Shown piece by piece: positions 54,177 through 63,313 of a DNA stretch of 64,000 nucleotides. A model generated the notes under the pieces. It did no database searches, was not told where the DNA came from, and was given only the letters and a program-made list of their open reading frames with translations. Within the stretch, counting starts at the first letter, position 1, and the number at the start of each line of letters is the position of its first letter. Made by a program: the position numbers and the translations under genes. The stretch comes from CANMUM01 sp965263365 (lineage in GTDB: Bacteria; Pseudomonadota; Alphaproteobacteria; Rhodobacterales; Rhodobacteraceae), in the NCBI GenBank assembly GCA_965263365.1, contig OZ253672.1, positions 2,170,001 to 2,234,000 on the forward strand, read 5' to 3'.

Positions 54177-54402
54177 TATTTTTCGCTTTCAAAGTATATT
54201 TAAATTACTAGAGCGCTTTCGCGCATTTCATGAAAAAAATCAAGCTTAGCCTATTAATTCGTTGATAGAATCGTGAACAAATTGGTAATGTAGAGACAAT
54301 TTCACAAATTTTCTTAAGGTTTGGTGATTTAGTGTTTCGACTTAAAAGTGCGCAAAAGAAGAAATTTTTGTTTTTGTAGGATTAAGTTATATTCAGATTG
54401 CG

Positions 54403-54431
54403 AAAAAAATGGCGCCTTAATTTGGCGCCAT
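54403..54431 (-). terminator. Intrinsic terminator of degP
   Basis: ATGGCGCC (54409-54416) and GGCGCCAT (54424-54431) form a perfect eight-base stem. Read on the minus strand it is followed by a T run (A run at 54403-54409 on the plus strand), about 17 bases after the degP stop. Confidence 0.88.
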
Positions 54432-54447
54432 CTTAATTTTGCTTTCT

Positions 54448-55869
54448 TTATTCTTGAAGCGGGACCGCAACAAATATGGCCTGATTTTCGCGATGTACAA
54501 GCATGAGAATTGCATCCCGTCCGCGCGATTTTGCATCGTCGATGCTCGCTTTGAACTCATCAACTGAATTAATTGGTGTTTGATTGACTTCAGAAATAAT
54601 GTCACCAGGACGCAGCCCTCTGCGTGCGGCAACTGCACCTTGTTCAACTTCTCGAATTAACAATCCAAATGGTTTTTCGTAACCCAAAGCCTCAGCCGTT
54701 TCCTGATTGAGCGGTGCTATGGTCATGCCTAGGACAGCTTCGCCTGCGTCAGCTGGTTCTTCTGTGTTTTGGGCAAGTTGAGGGTTTTGTGGTCGCTTGC
54801 CGAGTTTAACGGTGAGCGTTATGTTCTCGTCATTTTGTTGACGGTAAATTTCAATTGGTACTTCGGAATCAATCTCACTTCCACCAACGGCTTTCACAAG
54901 CGCTCCTGCATCGGTTACAGCTTGGCCGTTGAATTTTAAAATTACATCTCCAAGTTGCAACCCAGCTTTTTCAGCGGGGCTATCAGCGGATACGCTAGCT
55001 ACGATTACACCATCGGTTGAATTGAGTCCAAGCGCTTCGGCTCTAGTTTCATCTAGGTCGTCAATGCCAACACCAAGCCAACCGCGGCGCGCTTCTCCAA
55101 ACTCTATAATTTGATCAACAATGCCTTCAACGACATTTGATGACATGGAAAATCCAAGTCCAATTGAGCCGCCATTCGGCGATAAAATTGCGGTGTTTAC
55201 GCCGATCACTTCGCCGTCCATATTAAACAAAGGACCGCCAGAATTTCCACGATTAATTGCGGCATCTGTTTGGAGATAGTCATCAAAACCCCCGTCGAGA
55301 GAGCGATGGCGTGCAGAGATAATACCGGTCGTAACTGTGAAATCTTGTCCGAGCGGATTGCCAACTGCCATGACCCAATCGCCGACGCGCGCTTCATCAG
55401 AATCACCAAATTCAACATCAGTGAGATCAAGGTCAGACATGACTTCAAGAACTGCGATATCCGTATCGACATCAACACCGACGAGTTCAGCTTCGACAAT
55501 TTCACCCCCGATTGTTTCGACGACAATATTACTCGCGCCTTTAATAACGTGTTCGTTTGTGACGATGAATTTTCCATCTTTGACAATGAATCCTGAGCCT
55601 AAACCCTGCTGCTCACGTGGCTGATCTTGAAATTCCGGCATCTGTCCAAAGAAATCGCGGAAAAATTCGGGCAATTGGTCTTGATTTGGAAACCCCCTTA
55701 GTGAATTGCCGCCAACGCTTGTTGTCGTCGTAATTCTAACCACTGAGGGGCTAACTTCTTCAGCAAGGTCTGCGAAGCTTTCGGGGAAATCGGCATATGC
55801 GGCGCTCATGCCTAAAACTGTTGTCGCGATGCTGGCACCAATTGTTTTTTTCATATCAATATTTATCAT
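54448..55869 (-). CDS. degP: Periplasmic serine protease DegP/HtrA
   Basis: The 473-residue exported protease-chaperone has a signal peptide (ASIATTVLGMSAAYA) and a trypsin-like domain with catalytic His in VTNEHVI (about 107), Asp in DTDIAVL (about 137) and Ser in NRGNSGGPLF (about 210). Two PDZ domains follow (about 245-345 and 380-470). The ATG at 55869 has AAAGGAG eight bases upstream; the second Met (55854) would also give a signal peptide. A heat-shock-like promoter lies just upstream. Confidence 0.94.
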   Translation of the reverse strand: MINIDMKKTIGASIATTVLGMSAAYADFPESFADLAEEVSPSVVRITTTTSVGGNSLRGFPNQDQLPEFFRDFFGQMPEFQDQPREQQGLGSGFIVKDGKFIVTNEHVIKGASNIVVETIGGEIVEAELVGVDVDTDIAVLEVMSDLDLTDVEFGDSDEARVGDWVMAVGNPLGQDFTVTTGIISARHRSLDGGFDDYLQTDAAINRGNSGGPLFNMDGEVIGVNTAILSPNGGSIGLGFSMSSNVVEGIVDQIIEFGEARRGWLGVGIDDLDETRAEALGLNSTDGVIVASVSADSPAEKAGLQLGDVILKFNGQAVTDAGALVKAVGGSEIDSEVPIEIYRQQNDENITLTVKLGKRPQNPQLAQNTEEPADAGEAVLGMTIAPLNQETAEALGYEKPFGLLIREVEQGAVAARRGLRPGDIISEVNQTPINSVDEFKASIDDAKSRGRDAILMLVHRENQAIFVAVPLQE

Positions 55870-55896
55870 TCATCTGTTCTCCTTTGTATGTTCAAG

Positions 55897-55925
55897 ACAT
55901 GTGACGCGAATGGATTGATTTCAAG
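55897..55925 (-). promoter_or_regulatory. Heat-shock (RpoH)-like promoter of degP
   Basis: On the minus strand: CTTGAA (55925-55920), 16 bases, CACATGT (55903-55897), ending 27 bases before the degP start. Spacing and -10 sequence match the promoter proposed for the BI-1 gene at 40431-40459. Confidence 0.55.
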
Positions 55926-56031
55926 CAAAGAGCCAAATCCTGCGCATATATGGCAATAAATGGCGCAAATTCATTGATTGTCCTTTTGCTTTACTTTACA
56001 TCAACCTTGTCCAATTAAAGTGAATTTTCTT

Positions 56032-56811
56032 ATGTCTAAACTGATTCCAACTCGACAGGAATTACCGAAATATGTCGCCGCTTTAGAGGCTGTAAAACGT
56101 GTAGAAAGCGATATGCGCATTGGCCTTGGCACAGGTTCAACAGCGGCATGGTTTGTAAAGCTGCTGGGCGAACGCATTGCGAGAGAAAAATTGAAAATTA
56201 TTGGCACGACTACATCTTCAATGACGCAAGCGATGGCGCAGGAACTGAATATACCGCTTTGTTCTCTTGACGAGATCGGTGAACTTGATTTTGTGGTTGA
56301 TGGCGCTGATGAGGTGGACCATGAATTGTGCTTAATTAAAGGGGGCGGTGCCGCGCTTTTGCAGGAAAAAATTGTTGCGAATGCGAGCAAAAAAATGATC
56401 GTGATTGCTGATGACAGTAAATTTGTGAAGCTTCTTGGCAAGTTTCATTTACCGGTTGAGGTTGTCAAATTTGGTTGGGCGACAACCCAGAAAAATATTG
56501 AGGCAGTGCTCAGCGAAGACTTGGCAAAATCTTCTAAAACTTCTCTTCGAATGCATTTGAGCGAGCCAGTTGAGACCGATGAGGGACATTATATTATTGA
56601 TTGCCATTGCGAAAGCATAAAAGACTCTGCCAAATTGGAAGTCGCATTAAATATGATTCCTGGAGTTGTTGAGAATGGTTTGTTCATTGATCTTGCGACT
56701 GAGGTCATTTTGGGTAAAGAAAATGGAAAATTTTTGGAAATTGATTCAATTGGAGGGATTCGTGATGACGTGCCTTTGCAGCTGGATTTTGATATAGAGG
56801 AACTTGATTAA
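56032..56811 (+). CDS. rpiA: Ribose-5-phosphate isomerase A
   Basis: RpiA interconverts ribose-5-phosphate and ribulose-5-phosphate. The 259-residue protein has GLGTGSTAAWFVKLL (phosphate loop), DGADEVDHELCLIKGGGAALLQEK (catalytic Asp/Glu/Lys region) and ADDSKFVKLLG. The ORF is open to 55978; the ATG at 56032 gives the usual length. It overlaps gor at TAATG, so the two are coupled. Confidence 0.95.
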   Translation: MSKLIPTRQELPKYVAALEAVKRVESDMRIGLGTGSTAAWFVKLLGERIAREKLKIIGTTTSSMTQAMAQELNIPLCSLDEIGELDFVVDGADEVDHELCLIKGGGAALLQEKIVANASKKMIVIADDSKFVKLLGKFHLPVEVVKFGWATTQKNIEAVLSEDLAKSSKTSLRMHLSEPVETDEGHYIIDCHCESIKDSAKLEVALNMIPGVVENGLFIDLATEVILGKENGKFLEIDSIGGIRDDVPLQLDFDIEELD

Positions 56812-58166
56812 TGGAATTTGATTTTGATTTATTTGTGATCGGTGGGGGTTCTGGAGGTGTGCGCGCGGCGCGATTAGCGGCGGAGAAAGGTTTGCGTGTT
56901 GGACTTGCAGAAGCTGACCGTATGGGGGGAACTTGTGTCATAAGGGGATGCGTCCCGAAGAAGCTAATGCTCTTCGCGGGTGATATGCGTTCGGTAGCCG
57001 ATTTGGCAAATGGTTACGGCTGGTCTCATGAAAATGGCACATTTGATTGGAAAAAGTTTCATCAAAAACTTGCCGCAGAACTTGATCGGCTAGAAAATGT
57101 CTATCAGGGTATCATGGATCGCAATGACGTGCGCGTGTTTAAGGCATTTGCGCAGTTAGAGGACGGGCATCATGTTGCTCTCGATAATGGATTAAGGTTT
57201 TCTGCAGAGCGTATATTGATTGCCGCCGGTGGTCGGCCATATGTCCCCGAGGTTGAGGGCTCAGATCTGGTGGTGACTTCAAATGATGTATTTCACCTTC
57301 CCGAGATTCCCAAGCGAATTGCAATTGTGGGTGGGGGTTATATTGCGAGCGAGTTTGCGGGGATTTTTGCGGGCATGGGCGCACACGTCACACAGCTTTA
57401 TCGGGGTGATTTGATTTTGCGTGGATATGATGCGGAAATGCGTCAAGCTATTTTGGAGGCTATGCAATCACGCGGAATAGATATGCGTATGAATGAAGAT
57501 GTCGTGCGCATTGAAAAAGGAGATCGCGGAAAACGAGTGCATTTGAAATCCGGTGATATACTGGAGGTTGATGAAGTCCTCTACGCCACAGGTCGGGTTG
57601 CGAATATTGAGGGTCTAAACTTGGAAAGTGCCGGTGTCGAAATTGCAAAAGGTGCGATTAAAGTGAATGGATTATCGCAAACGAATGTTGAAAGCGTATA
57701 TGCGATTGGTGATATCACCGGGCGTGCGGCGTTAACACCTGTGGCGATTAGAGAGGCGGTAAATTTTATCAAGACTGTTTATGAGGAGAATCCGACCCAA
57801 ATCGATTATACGCGCATTCCGACCGCAATTTTTACGCGGCCAGAATTTGGCACGATCGGTTTGGGCGAAGAAGCCGCTCGAGAGGCTGGTCATGACATTG
57901 ATGTCTATCAGACAAGTTTTACGCCTATGAAAAATAGTTTTGCTGATCAACGATCGCTTTCTGATAAACTGCATATGAAATTGATCGTTGATCGTCAAAC
58001 GGATGTCGTTTTGGGTGTGCATATCTTGGGTGAAGGGGCTGGTGAAATGATACAGCTTGTGGGCATTGCTGTGACTATGGGTGCGACAAAAACACAATTC
58101 GATGACACGATTGCAGTGCATCCAACAAGTGCAGAAGAATTGGTGACGATGAAAATGCCTCGCTAA
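56811..58166 (+). CDS. gor: Glutathione-disulfide reductase
   Basis: Gor reduces oxidised glutathione with NADPH. The 451-residue flavoenzyme has VIGGGSGGVRAARLAAEKG, the redox disulfide GGTCVIRGCVPKK (Cys about 42 and 47), VGGGYIASEFAGIFAGMG, YAIGDITGRAALTPVAIREA, and the C-terminal His-Glu pair region HPTSAEELVTMK. Its start codon overlaps the rpiA stop by one base. Confidence 0.94.
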   Translation: MEFDFDLFVIGGGSGGVRAARLAAEKGLRVGLAEADRMGGTCVIRGCVPKKLMLFAGDMRSVADLANGYGWSHENGTFDWKKFHQKLAAELDRLENVYQGIMDRNDVRVFKAFAQLEDGHHVALDNGLRFSAERILIAAGGRPYVPEVEGSDLVVTSNDVFHLPEIPKRIAIVGGGYIASEFAGIFAGMGAHVTQLYRGDLILRGYDAEMRQAILEAMQSRGIDMRMNEDVVRIEKGDRGKRVHLKSGDILEVDEVLYATGRVANIEGLNLESAGVEIAKGAIKVNGLSQTNVESVYAIGDITGRAALTPVAIREAVNFIKTVYEENPTQIDYTRIPTAIFTRPEFGTIGLGEEAAREAGHDIDVYQTSFTPMKNSFADQRSLSDKLHMKLIVDRQTDVVLGVHILGEGAGEMIQLVGIAVTMGATKTQFDDTIAVHPTSAEELVTMKMPR

Positions 58167-58225
58167 TCTTGTATTTGCCATCAACGCTTATTAATTAAGT
58201 TCAGATGATTAAAGAGAGACTGGTA

Positions 58226-59407
58226 ATGATCACAGAAAATCAAGGCCCGTGGGGCAGTGATGATAAAGGCGGGAAGCCGAGTAATCCTTGGGGCAATGGT
58301 GCAAATGGCTCTGGCGGACGTAATCAGAAACCTTCGCAATCTAAGGGCGAAAATGATATTGATCGACTGATCCGTGAGAATAAGGAAAACTTACGTAAGA
58401 TGTTTGGCGGGGGTGGCGGAAATCGCCCAATTGGGAAAAATGGTTCTCCTCAAGCGCCTTCTGCAAAGCCAATTGTTTTTGTGGCGTTAATCGTTGCCGT
58501 TATTGGTTGGCTTTATATGTCGTTTTATCAGATTGAAGAAGGAACGCGCGGCCTCAAGATGCGTTTCGGGCAGTATGTTCAAACACTTGAGCAAGGTTTG
58601 AATTTTGCGGCTTGGCCAGTTTATGAAATTAAAGTTGTCGACATTGATAGTGTGCGCGATGAGAATATCGGTACGGTGTCTGCGGGTCAAAATACGGCAG
58701 CGTCGAGTCTGATGTTAACCTCTGATGAAAATATCGTGGATGTTCAGTTTGTGGTGCAATGGAAGGTAAGTGATCCTGTTGCTTTTGAATTCAATTTGGT
58801 TGGGCAGCGTGAAACGGTTGTGGCGATGGCTGAATCGACGATGCGCGATGTTGTGGCGCAACTTCCATTGATTCCGATTTTGAATACAGAACGTACGAAT
58901 ATTCCGGTTCTTGTGAAACAAAGACTTCAAAGTAATTTGGACCAATATAATTCGGGCGTTCAAGTTGTTGAGGTGACTTTGGCTGAAATTGTACCGCCCC
59001 GTATTGTGGGAAGTGATGGTGAAGTTAAAGACGTCGCTGCAGCTTTCCGTAAAGTGCAAGACGCGGAGGCGCGTCGTGAAGATTTGCAAAACCAGGCGCG
59101 ACGAGATGCCAATACGATTTTGGGTGGCGCGCGTGCGGAAGCCGCAAAGCAGCTTGAAGCCGCGGAAGGGTACCGAGCTAGTGCTGTCAATAGTGCAGAA
59201 GGTGATGCAAGCCGATTCTTGTCAGTTCTTGAAGAGTATAAAAAAGCTCCCGAAGTTACGCGCCGAAGGCTTTATCTTGAGACGATGCAATCCGTTTATG
59301 GAGGCACGAATAAGGTGCTGATGGATGGGTCAAGTAGTGAGGGCGTCGTTCCCTACTTGCCGTTAAATGAGCTCACAACAAACCGTGGCACAGGAGCAAA
59401 TCAATGA
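58226..59407 (+). CDS. hflK: FtsH modulator HflK
   Basis: HflK and HflC form a large membrane cage around the FtsH protease. The 393-residue protein has a Gly/Pro/Asn-rich N-terminus (GPWGSDDKGGKPSNPWG), one membrane anchor (IVFVALIVAVIGWLYMSFYQ) and an SPFH/band-7 domain followed by a coiled coil rich in Ala/Glu/Arg (DAEARREDLQNQARRDANT). The ATG at 58226 has AGAGAG upstream; 58205 is an alternative. It overlaps hflC by four bases (ATGA). Confidence 0.93.
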   Translation: MITENQGPWGSDDKGGKPSNPWGNGANGSGGRNQKPSQSKGENDIDRLIRENKENLRKMFGGGGGNRPIGKNGSPQAPSAKPIVFVALIVAVIGWLYMSFYQIEEGTRGLKMRFGQYVQTLEQGLNFAAWPVYEIKVVDIDSVRDENIGTVSAGQNTAASSLMLTSDENIVDVQFVVQWKVSDPVAFEFNLVGQRETVVAMAESTMRDVVAQLPLIPILNTERTNIPVLVKQRLQSNLDQYNSGVQVVEVTLAEIVPPRIVGSDGEVKDVAAAFRKVQDAEARREDLQNQARRDANTILGGARAEAAKQLEAAEGYRASAVNSAEGDASRFLSVLEEYKKAPEVTRRRLYLETMQSVYGGTNKVLMDGSSSEGVVPYLPLNELTTNRGTGANQ

Positions 59408-60273
59408 GAATTTTAGGACGCTTAGTTATTGTTGCGGTTGCAGCCCTACTTATGATGAGTTTTTTCATCGTGCAGCAAACCGAGAATGCTATGGTTTTCC
59501 GCTTCGGAGAAATTGTAAGAACTTACGAAGAAGATCCAGGCTTAAAATTTAAAGTTCCTTTTCTTGACAATGTCCGCCGTTACGATAACCGCATATTGCC
59601 CTTGGACACGGACGAGATCGAGGTAACTTTTCGCGATAATCGGCGTTTGCGTGTTGATGCTTTTAGTCGTTGGCGCATTAGCGATGTTCGCCGCTATCAC
59701 GTTGCTGTTTCAAATAATGGGCAGCAAGGTGCGCGGACACTCATTTCGAATTATGTCGAAGATGCTCTTTACGGTGTTCTCGGAACGGTTGATACAGATG
59801 CAGTACTATCTGAAAATCGCTTGAGCTTAATGCGTCAAGTTTTGCAGCGCGTAAGCCCGCAGGCCGCTCAGTTAGGCGTTGAAGTTGTTGATGTGCGTAT
59901 TGTGCGTGCTGATTTGCCGGAATCGAACCTTGAGGCGGCGATTAACCGAATGATTTCGGAACGTGAGCAAGAAGCCGCGTTTGAGATTGCGCAAGGTACT
60001 GAAGCGGCTGCGCGTATAAGCGCAAACGCAAATCGCCAAAAGCAAGAAATTCAATCTTCAGCAGTCAAGGACGCGCAAATTATTCGTGGCGAGGCAGATG
60101 CGGAGCGGAACCGAATATTTGCAGAAGCCTACGGGCAAGACCCTGGATTTTTTGATTTTTATCGTTCACTTCAAGCCTACGAAAAATCGTTAAGTGGAGA
60201 AAATACGACGATGGTGCTTTCACCGGATGACGATTTCTTTCGTTTCTTGAGTAATGAAGAAGGTTCGCAATAA
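59404..60273 (+). CDS. hflC: FtsH modulator HflC
   Basis: The 289-residue partner of HflK has an N-terminal anchor (LVIVAVAALLMMSFFIVQQ), the band-7 domain (NAMVFRFGEIVRTYEEDPGLKFKVPF) and the C-terminal DPGFFDFYRSLQAYEKSL segment characteristic of HflC. It is translationally coupled to hflK. In many alphaproteobacteria degP follows hflC; here degP is upstream on the other strand. Confidence 0.94.
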   Translation: MRILGRLVIVAVAALLMMSFFIVQQTENAMVFRFGEIVRTYEEDPGLKFKVPFLDNVRRYDNRILPLDTDEIEVTFRDNRRLRVDAFSRWRISDVRRYHVAVSNNGQQGARTLISNYVEDALYGVLGTVDTDAVLSENRLSLMRQVLQRVSPQAAQLGVEVVDVRIVRADLPESNLEAAINRMISEREQEAAFEIAQGTEAAARISANANRQKQEIQSSAVKDAQIIRGEADAERNRIFAEAYGQDPGFFDFYRSLQAYEKSLSGENTTMVLSPDDDFFRFLSNEEGSQ

Positions 60274-60302
60274 GCCGCTTGGGCAGATAGTAAGGATAAA
60301 AA

Positions 60303-61469
60303 ATGCGTCACGAGTATGATCTCGCAATATTAGGAGATGGAATTGTGGCGCGTAGTCTTGCACTTGGAGCGCGCAAGCTTGGCTTTAAGAGCGTGCGAAT
60401 TGCGAATAAATATTCTGACTATGAAAATGACCCGCGATCTTATGCTATGGCGCCGTCTTCAATTGCTTTATTTGATGCGCTTGGCTTAGAAGATTTGAGA
60501 GTGCAGGCGCCCAAAGTAAAAATGGTCGAGCTCGCTTTTGATCATAGTTTTGAAAAAAAACTCAGCATAGGTGATGGACAAAATACACTTATGCATATGG
60601 TGGATCATTTTCAAATTGCTAAAGCGCTTTCGGGGGCCCTTGAAGATTGTATTTGTCTAGATACTGAACCTCAAGATATTACGGTCAATGAAGAAGGCGT
60701 TAACTTTGCTGATTTGGATATGAGCGCCCGCCTGCTGGCAATTGCTGATGGGAAATACTCGTCTTTTGCGAAGAGAATGGGCATAAATTATGTTCAAGAT
60801 AGAATTGAACAACGCGCAATCACCGCAAAGCTTCGGGTTGGTGTTCCACACAATAATACCGCACGCCAAATTTTTACTCCGTATGGCCCTTTGGGCGTTC
60901 TGCCACATCGAGAAGATATCGTTTCGGTTGTTTGGAGCCAAGATATTGGCCGCGCAGATTGGCTTATGTCATGCACTGAATCTCAATTTCTTGAAGAAAT
61001 GCAGTCTTTGGTAGGAGCTCAATATGGGGGATTGGAATTGATATCTAGGCGTGCGGCGTTTGACGTTTCGAGTGCACGAGCCTCCCGTTTAGTTGGGCCT
61101 TCTTTTGTGCTTGCAGGTGATTCTGCACACGTTGTGCACCCGCTTGCAGGACAAGGTTTAAATTTAGGCCTTCGAGATGTGGCGTGTCTGATTGAAACCC
61201 TATTTTCCAAGCGCAAATTGGGCTTAGATATCGGCGCTTCAGATGGTTTAGAATCTTATGCCTATTGGCGGCGAAGTGATATTGAACGTGTGACAAATTT
61301 AACCGTCGCGTTGCATCATAATTTGCGTGCTGGCGGTACGTTTGCTGTGGCTATGAATTCGTTATCGGCGAAGTTTGGAAACGCGAAACTTGTTTCGCAA
61401 ACGCTGGCTAAAATTTCTGATATGCCTTTATCGCCTCAACCGAGTTTGTTAGAAGGTCTACTTCCCTAA
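60303..61469 (+). CDS. UbiH/UbiF/VisC-family FAD-dependent hydroxylase
   Basis: The 388-residue flavoprotein is probably a ubiquinone-pathway ring hydroxylase. The C-terminal flavin motif GDSAHVVHPLAGQGLNLGLRD is intact, the DG motif reads LLAIADGKYSSFAKR, and RSYAMAPSSIALFDALGL is family-typical. The N-terminal dinucleotide motif is degraded: YDLAILGDGIVARS instead of GGGPxG, and the acidic residue ending the second strand is replaced by Asn (VRIAN). That could weaken FAD ribose binding. It lies 29 bases after hflC and probably shares the transcript. Confidence 0.85.
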   Translation: MRHEYDLAILGDGIVARSLALGARKLGFKSVRIANKYSDYENDPRSYAMAPSSIALFDALGLEDLRVQAPKVKMVELAFDHSFEKKLSIGDGQNTLMHMVDHFQIAKALSGALEDCICLDTEPQDITVNEEGVNFADLDMSARLLAIADGKYSSFAKRMGINYVQDRIEQRAITAKLRVGVPHNNTARQIFTPYGPLGVLPHREDIVSVVWSQDIGRADWLMSCTESQFLEEMQSLVGAQYGGLELISRRAAFDVSSARASRLVGPSFVLAGDSAHVVHPLAGQGLNLGLRDVACLIETLFSKRKLGLDIGASDGLESYAYWRRSDIERVTNLTVALHHNLRAGGTFAVAMNSLSAKFGNAKLVSQTLAKISDMPLSPQPSLLEGLLP

Positions 61470-61597
61470 GCCTACGTTATTTAGGCAGTGTTTATTTTAG
61501 CTTTTTGCGATCAAATAAGACTGATGACTTTAGCTAGTATTTTGATTTTCATAGATCGAGATTTAAGTTCGGCAATAAAAAATACTTGAGAACTTAT

Positions 61598-62521
61598 TTA
61601 TTCTTTTCCTTTTGGGTGCGCGTTGCGATAAGTCTCAAGGAGATGTCGTTGGTCAATTTTTGTATAGATTTGTGTTGCCGAAAGCGATTGGTGCCCAAGG
61701 AGTTCTTGAATGGCGCGAATATCACCGCCTTCGGCTAATAGATGGCTTGCGAAACTATGGCGCATTGCGTGAGGTGTTGCTGTATCGGGAAGGCCAAGTT
61801 GATTTCTAATTTTTTCCATCAAAAGTGATGCTTGGCGAGAAGCCATCACGCCGCCACGAATGCCACGAAAAATTGCGTCTGTCTTATCGAGTTGAAATGG
61901 CAGCAATTCTAAATATTGGTCAATGGCGTCACGAGCTATTTTGAGTACAGGGACTTGCCGAACTTTGCGTCCTTTTCCGAGCACTTCAAGTTGTGCATTT
62001 AGCGGGGTTTGTTCAAATTTGATTGCCAGCGCTTCTGAAATCCGAAGCCCGCATGCATATAGCAAAGTTATGAGCGCTTGGTCGCGCGCTTGAACCCATG
62101 CTCGATCATCTACCTCCGCTGCGACTTGGATTGCTTCTATTGCATCTTTCTCAGACAGAGGTCTTGGTAAACGAGTATTGCGTTTTGGCCCACGAAGATC
62201 AAGGACGGCATCGTTATTGAGTTTGTGTTTTTTATAGTAGTAAGACAGAAAACTCTTGATTGCGGTTAGTTTTCGAGCACGGGAAGCTGCACCTAGTCCT
62301 TGACCTTGGCATTCTGATAAAAATGCTCTCATTGCCGTTGGGCTTAAACCCGATAAAATTTGATGAGATACGGATTGACCTTCATACGTTTCGAGAAAGG
62401 TAAAGAAACTTAACAAATCATCAAAATATGCCCGCTCGGTATGCTCAGAAATTCCTCGGCTATTTTTCTTTTCATAAAGCCAAGTCTGAACTTCTTCTAT
62501 CGCAAATGATTGGGCATTCAT
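61598..62521 (-). CDS. xerC: Tyrosine recombinase XerC
   Basis: XerC acts with XerD to resolve chromosome dimers at dif. The 307-residue protein has the complete catalytic set: Arg about 160 (YACGLRISEAL), Lys about 184 (LGKGRKVRQVP), HAMRHSFASHLL (His 251, Arg 254), LLGHQSLSATQIYTK (His 277, nucleophile Tyr 286). The N-terminal SAM-like DNA-binding domain (HTERAYFDDLLSF) is present. Lack of a nearby integration site or phage genes argues for the housekeeping recombinase rather than an integrase. Confidence 0.9.
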   Translation of the reverse strand: MNAQSFAIEEVQTWLYEKKNSRGISEHTERAYFDDLLSFFTFLETYEGQSVSHQILSGLSPTAMRAFLSECQGQGLGAASRARKLTAIKSFLSYYYKKHKLNNDAVLDLRGPKRNTRLPRPLSEKDAIEAIQVAAEVDDRAWVQARDQALITLLYACGLRISEALAIKFEQTPLNAQLEVLGKGRKVRQVPVLKIARDAIDQYLELLPFQLDKTDAIFRGIRGGVMASRQASLLMEKIRNQLGLPDTATPHAMRHSFASHLLAEGGDIRAIQELLGHQSLSATQIYTKIDQRHLLETYRNAHPKGKE

Positions 62522-62555
62522 GTTTGATCTATGCGCTCACAGCTCACAAAGCTGA

Positions 62556-63206
62556 CTAGATTTTTTGGCCTGTTGAAGCCCAGTCTTTTAGAAAACCTTC
62601 GAGACCTTTGTCTGTTAAAACGTGCTTTGTCATATCCTGCATCACCTTTGGGGGTACGGTAATGACATCGGCACCAATAAGTGCGCATTCTCTGACGTGA
62701 AATACGTTACGCGCTGAGGCGGCGAGAATTTCGGTATCGAAAGAATAATTATCATAAATTTGACGAATTTCCGATATCAAATCTAATCCATCGTGACCAT
62801 TATCGTCTAACCGGCCAATGAATGGCGAAATAAATGAAGCCCCAGCTTTCGCAGCAAGTAGGGCTTGATTTGCGCTGAAACAGAGCGTCACATTAACCAT
62901 CGTGCCGTTATCACTTAGCGCTTTACAAGTTTTTAATCCATCCCATGTAAGAGGGACTTTGATTGCGATATTTTCTGCGATTTTGAGTAATTTTTCGGCC
63001 TCTTTCATCATTTGCGCATGCTCTAAAGATACGACTTCAGCGCTGACTGGCCCGTCAACAATCTCTGTGATTTCGCTCACAACTTCGACGAAGTCGCGCC
63101 CAGACTTGGCAATCAGTGAGGGATTGGTTGTTACGCCATCAACCAGTCCGGTTGCCGCGACTTCGCGAATATCATCGATTTCTGCTGTGTCTAGAAAGAA
63201 TTTCAT
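62556..63206 (-). CDS. Small transaldolase / fructose-6-phosphate aldolase family (TalC type)
   Basis: The 216-residue class I aldolase starts MKFFLDTAEIDDIREVAATG and has GVTTNPSLIAKSGRD and the Schiff-base Lys in NIAIKVPLTWDG (about 83). Short transaldolases of this length act either as transaldolase or as fructose-6-phosphate aldolase, and sequence reading does not settle which. With rpiA elsewhere in the window it fits the non-oxidative pentose-phosphate pathway. It lies 34 bases upstream of xerC and is divergent from priA. Confidence 0.9.
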   Translation of the reverse strand: MKFFLDTAEIDDIREVAATGLVDGVTTNPSLIAKSGRDFVEVVSEITEIVDGPVSAEVVSLEHAQMMKEAEKLLKIAENIAIKVPLTWDGLKTCKALSDNGTMVNVTLCFSANQALLAAKAGASFISPFIGRLDDNGHDGLDLISEIRQIYDNYSFDTEILAASARNVFHVRECALIGADVITVPPKVMQDMTKHVLTDKGLEGFLKDWASTGQKI

Positions 63207-63313
63207 TTTTGGTTTCCTTTCGCTTTGGAATAACTTGAAACTTTATCGGAGTTTATTGGTTGATATATATAGGAAGTGTTTATAGGAATAAATCCTGTTC
63301 GAAAAGCTTATAA

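Noticed and set aside
54226..54235. TTTCATGAAA palindrome upstream of the sat/cysC gene
   Set aside because: A ten-base AT-rich palindrome in an AT-rich promoter region is not unusual enough to claim an operator.
61470..61500. Weak hairpin GCCTA/TAGGC after the UbiH-like gene
   Set aside because: A five-base stem with only an interrupted T stretch; not strong enough to call a terminator.
61598..62521. Tyrosine recombinase as a sign of an integrated element
   Set aside because: All features fit housekeeping XerC and no tRNA, attachment repeats or phage genes are nearby.
63207..63313. CTTGAA upstream of priA as a third heat-shock promoter
   Set aside because: No CACAT-like -10 at the right spacing.
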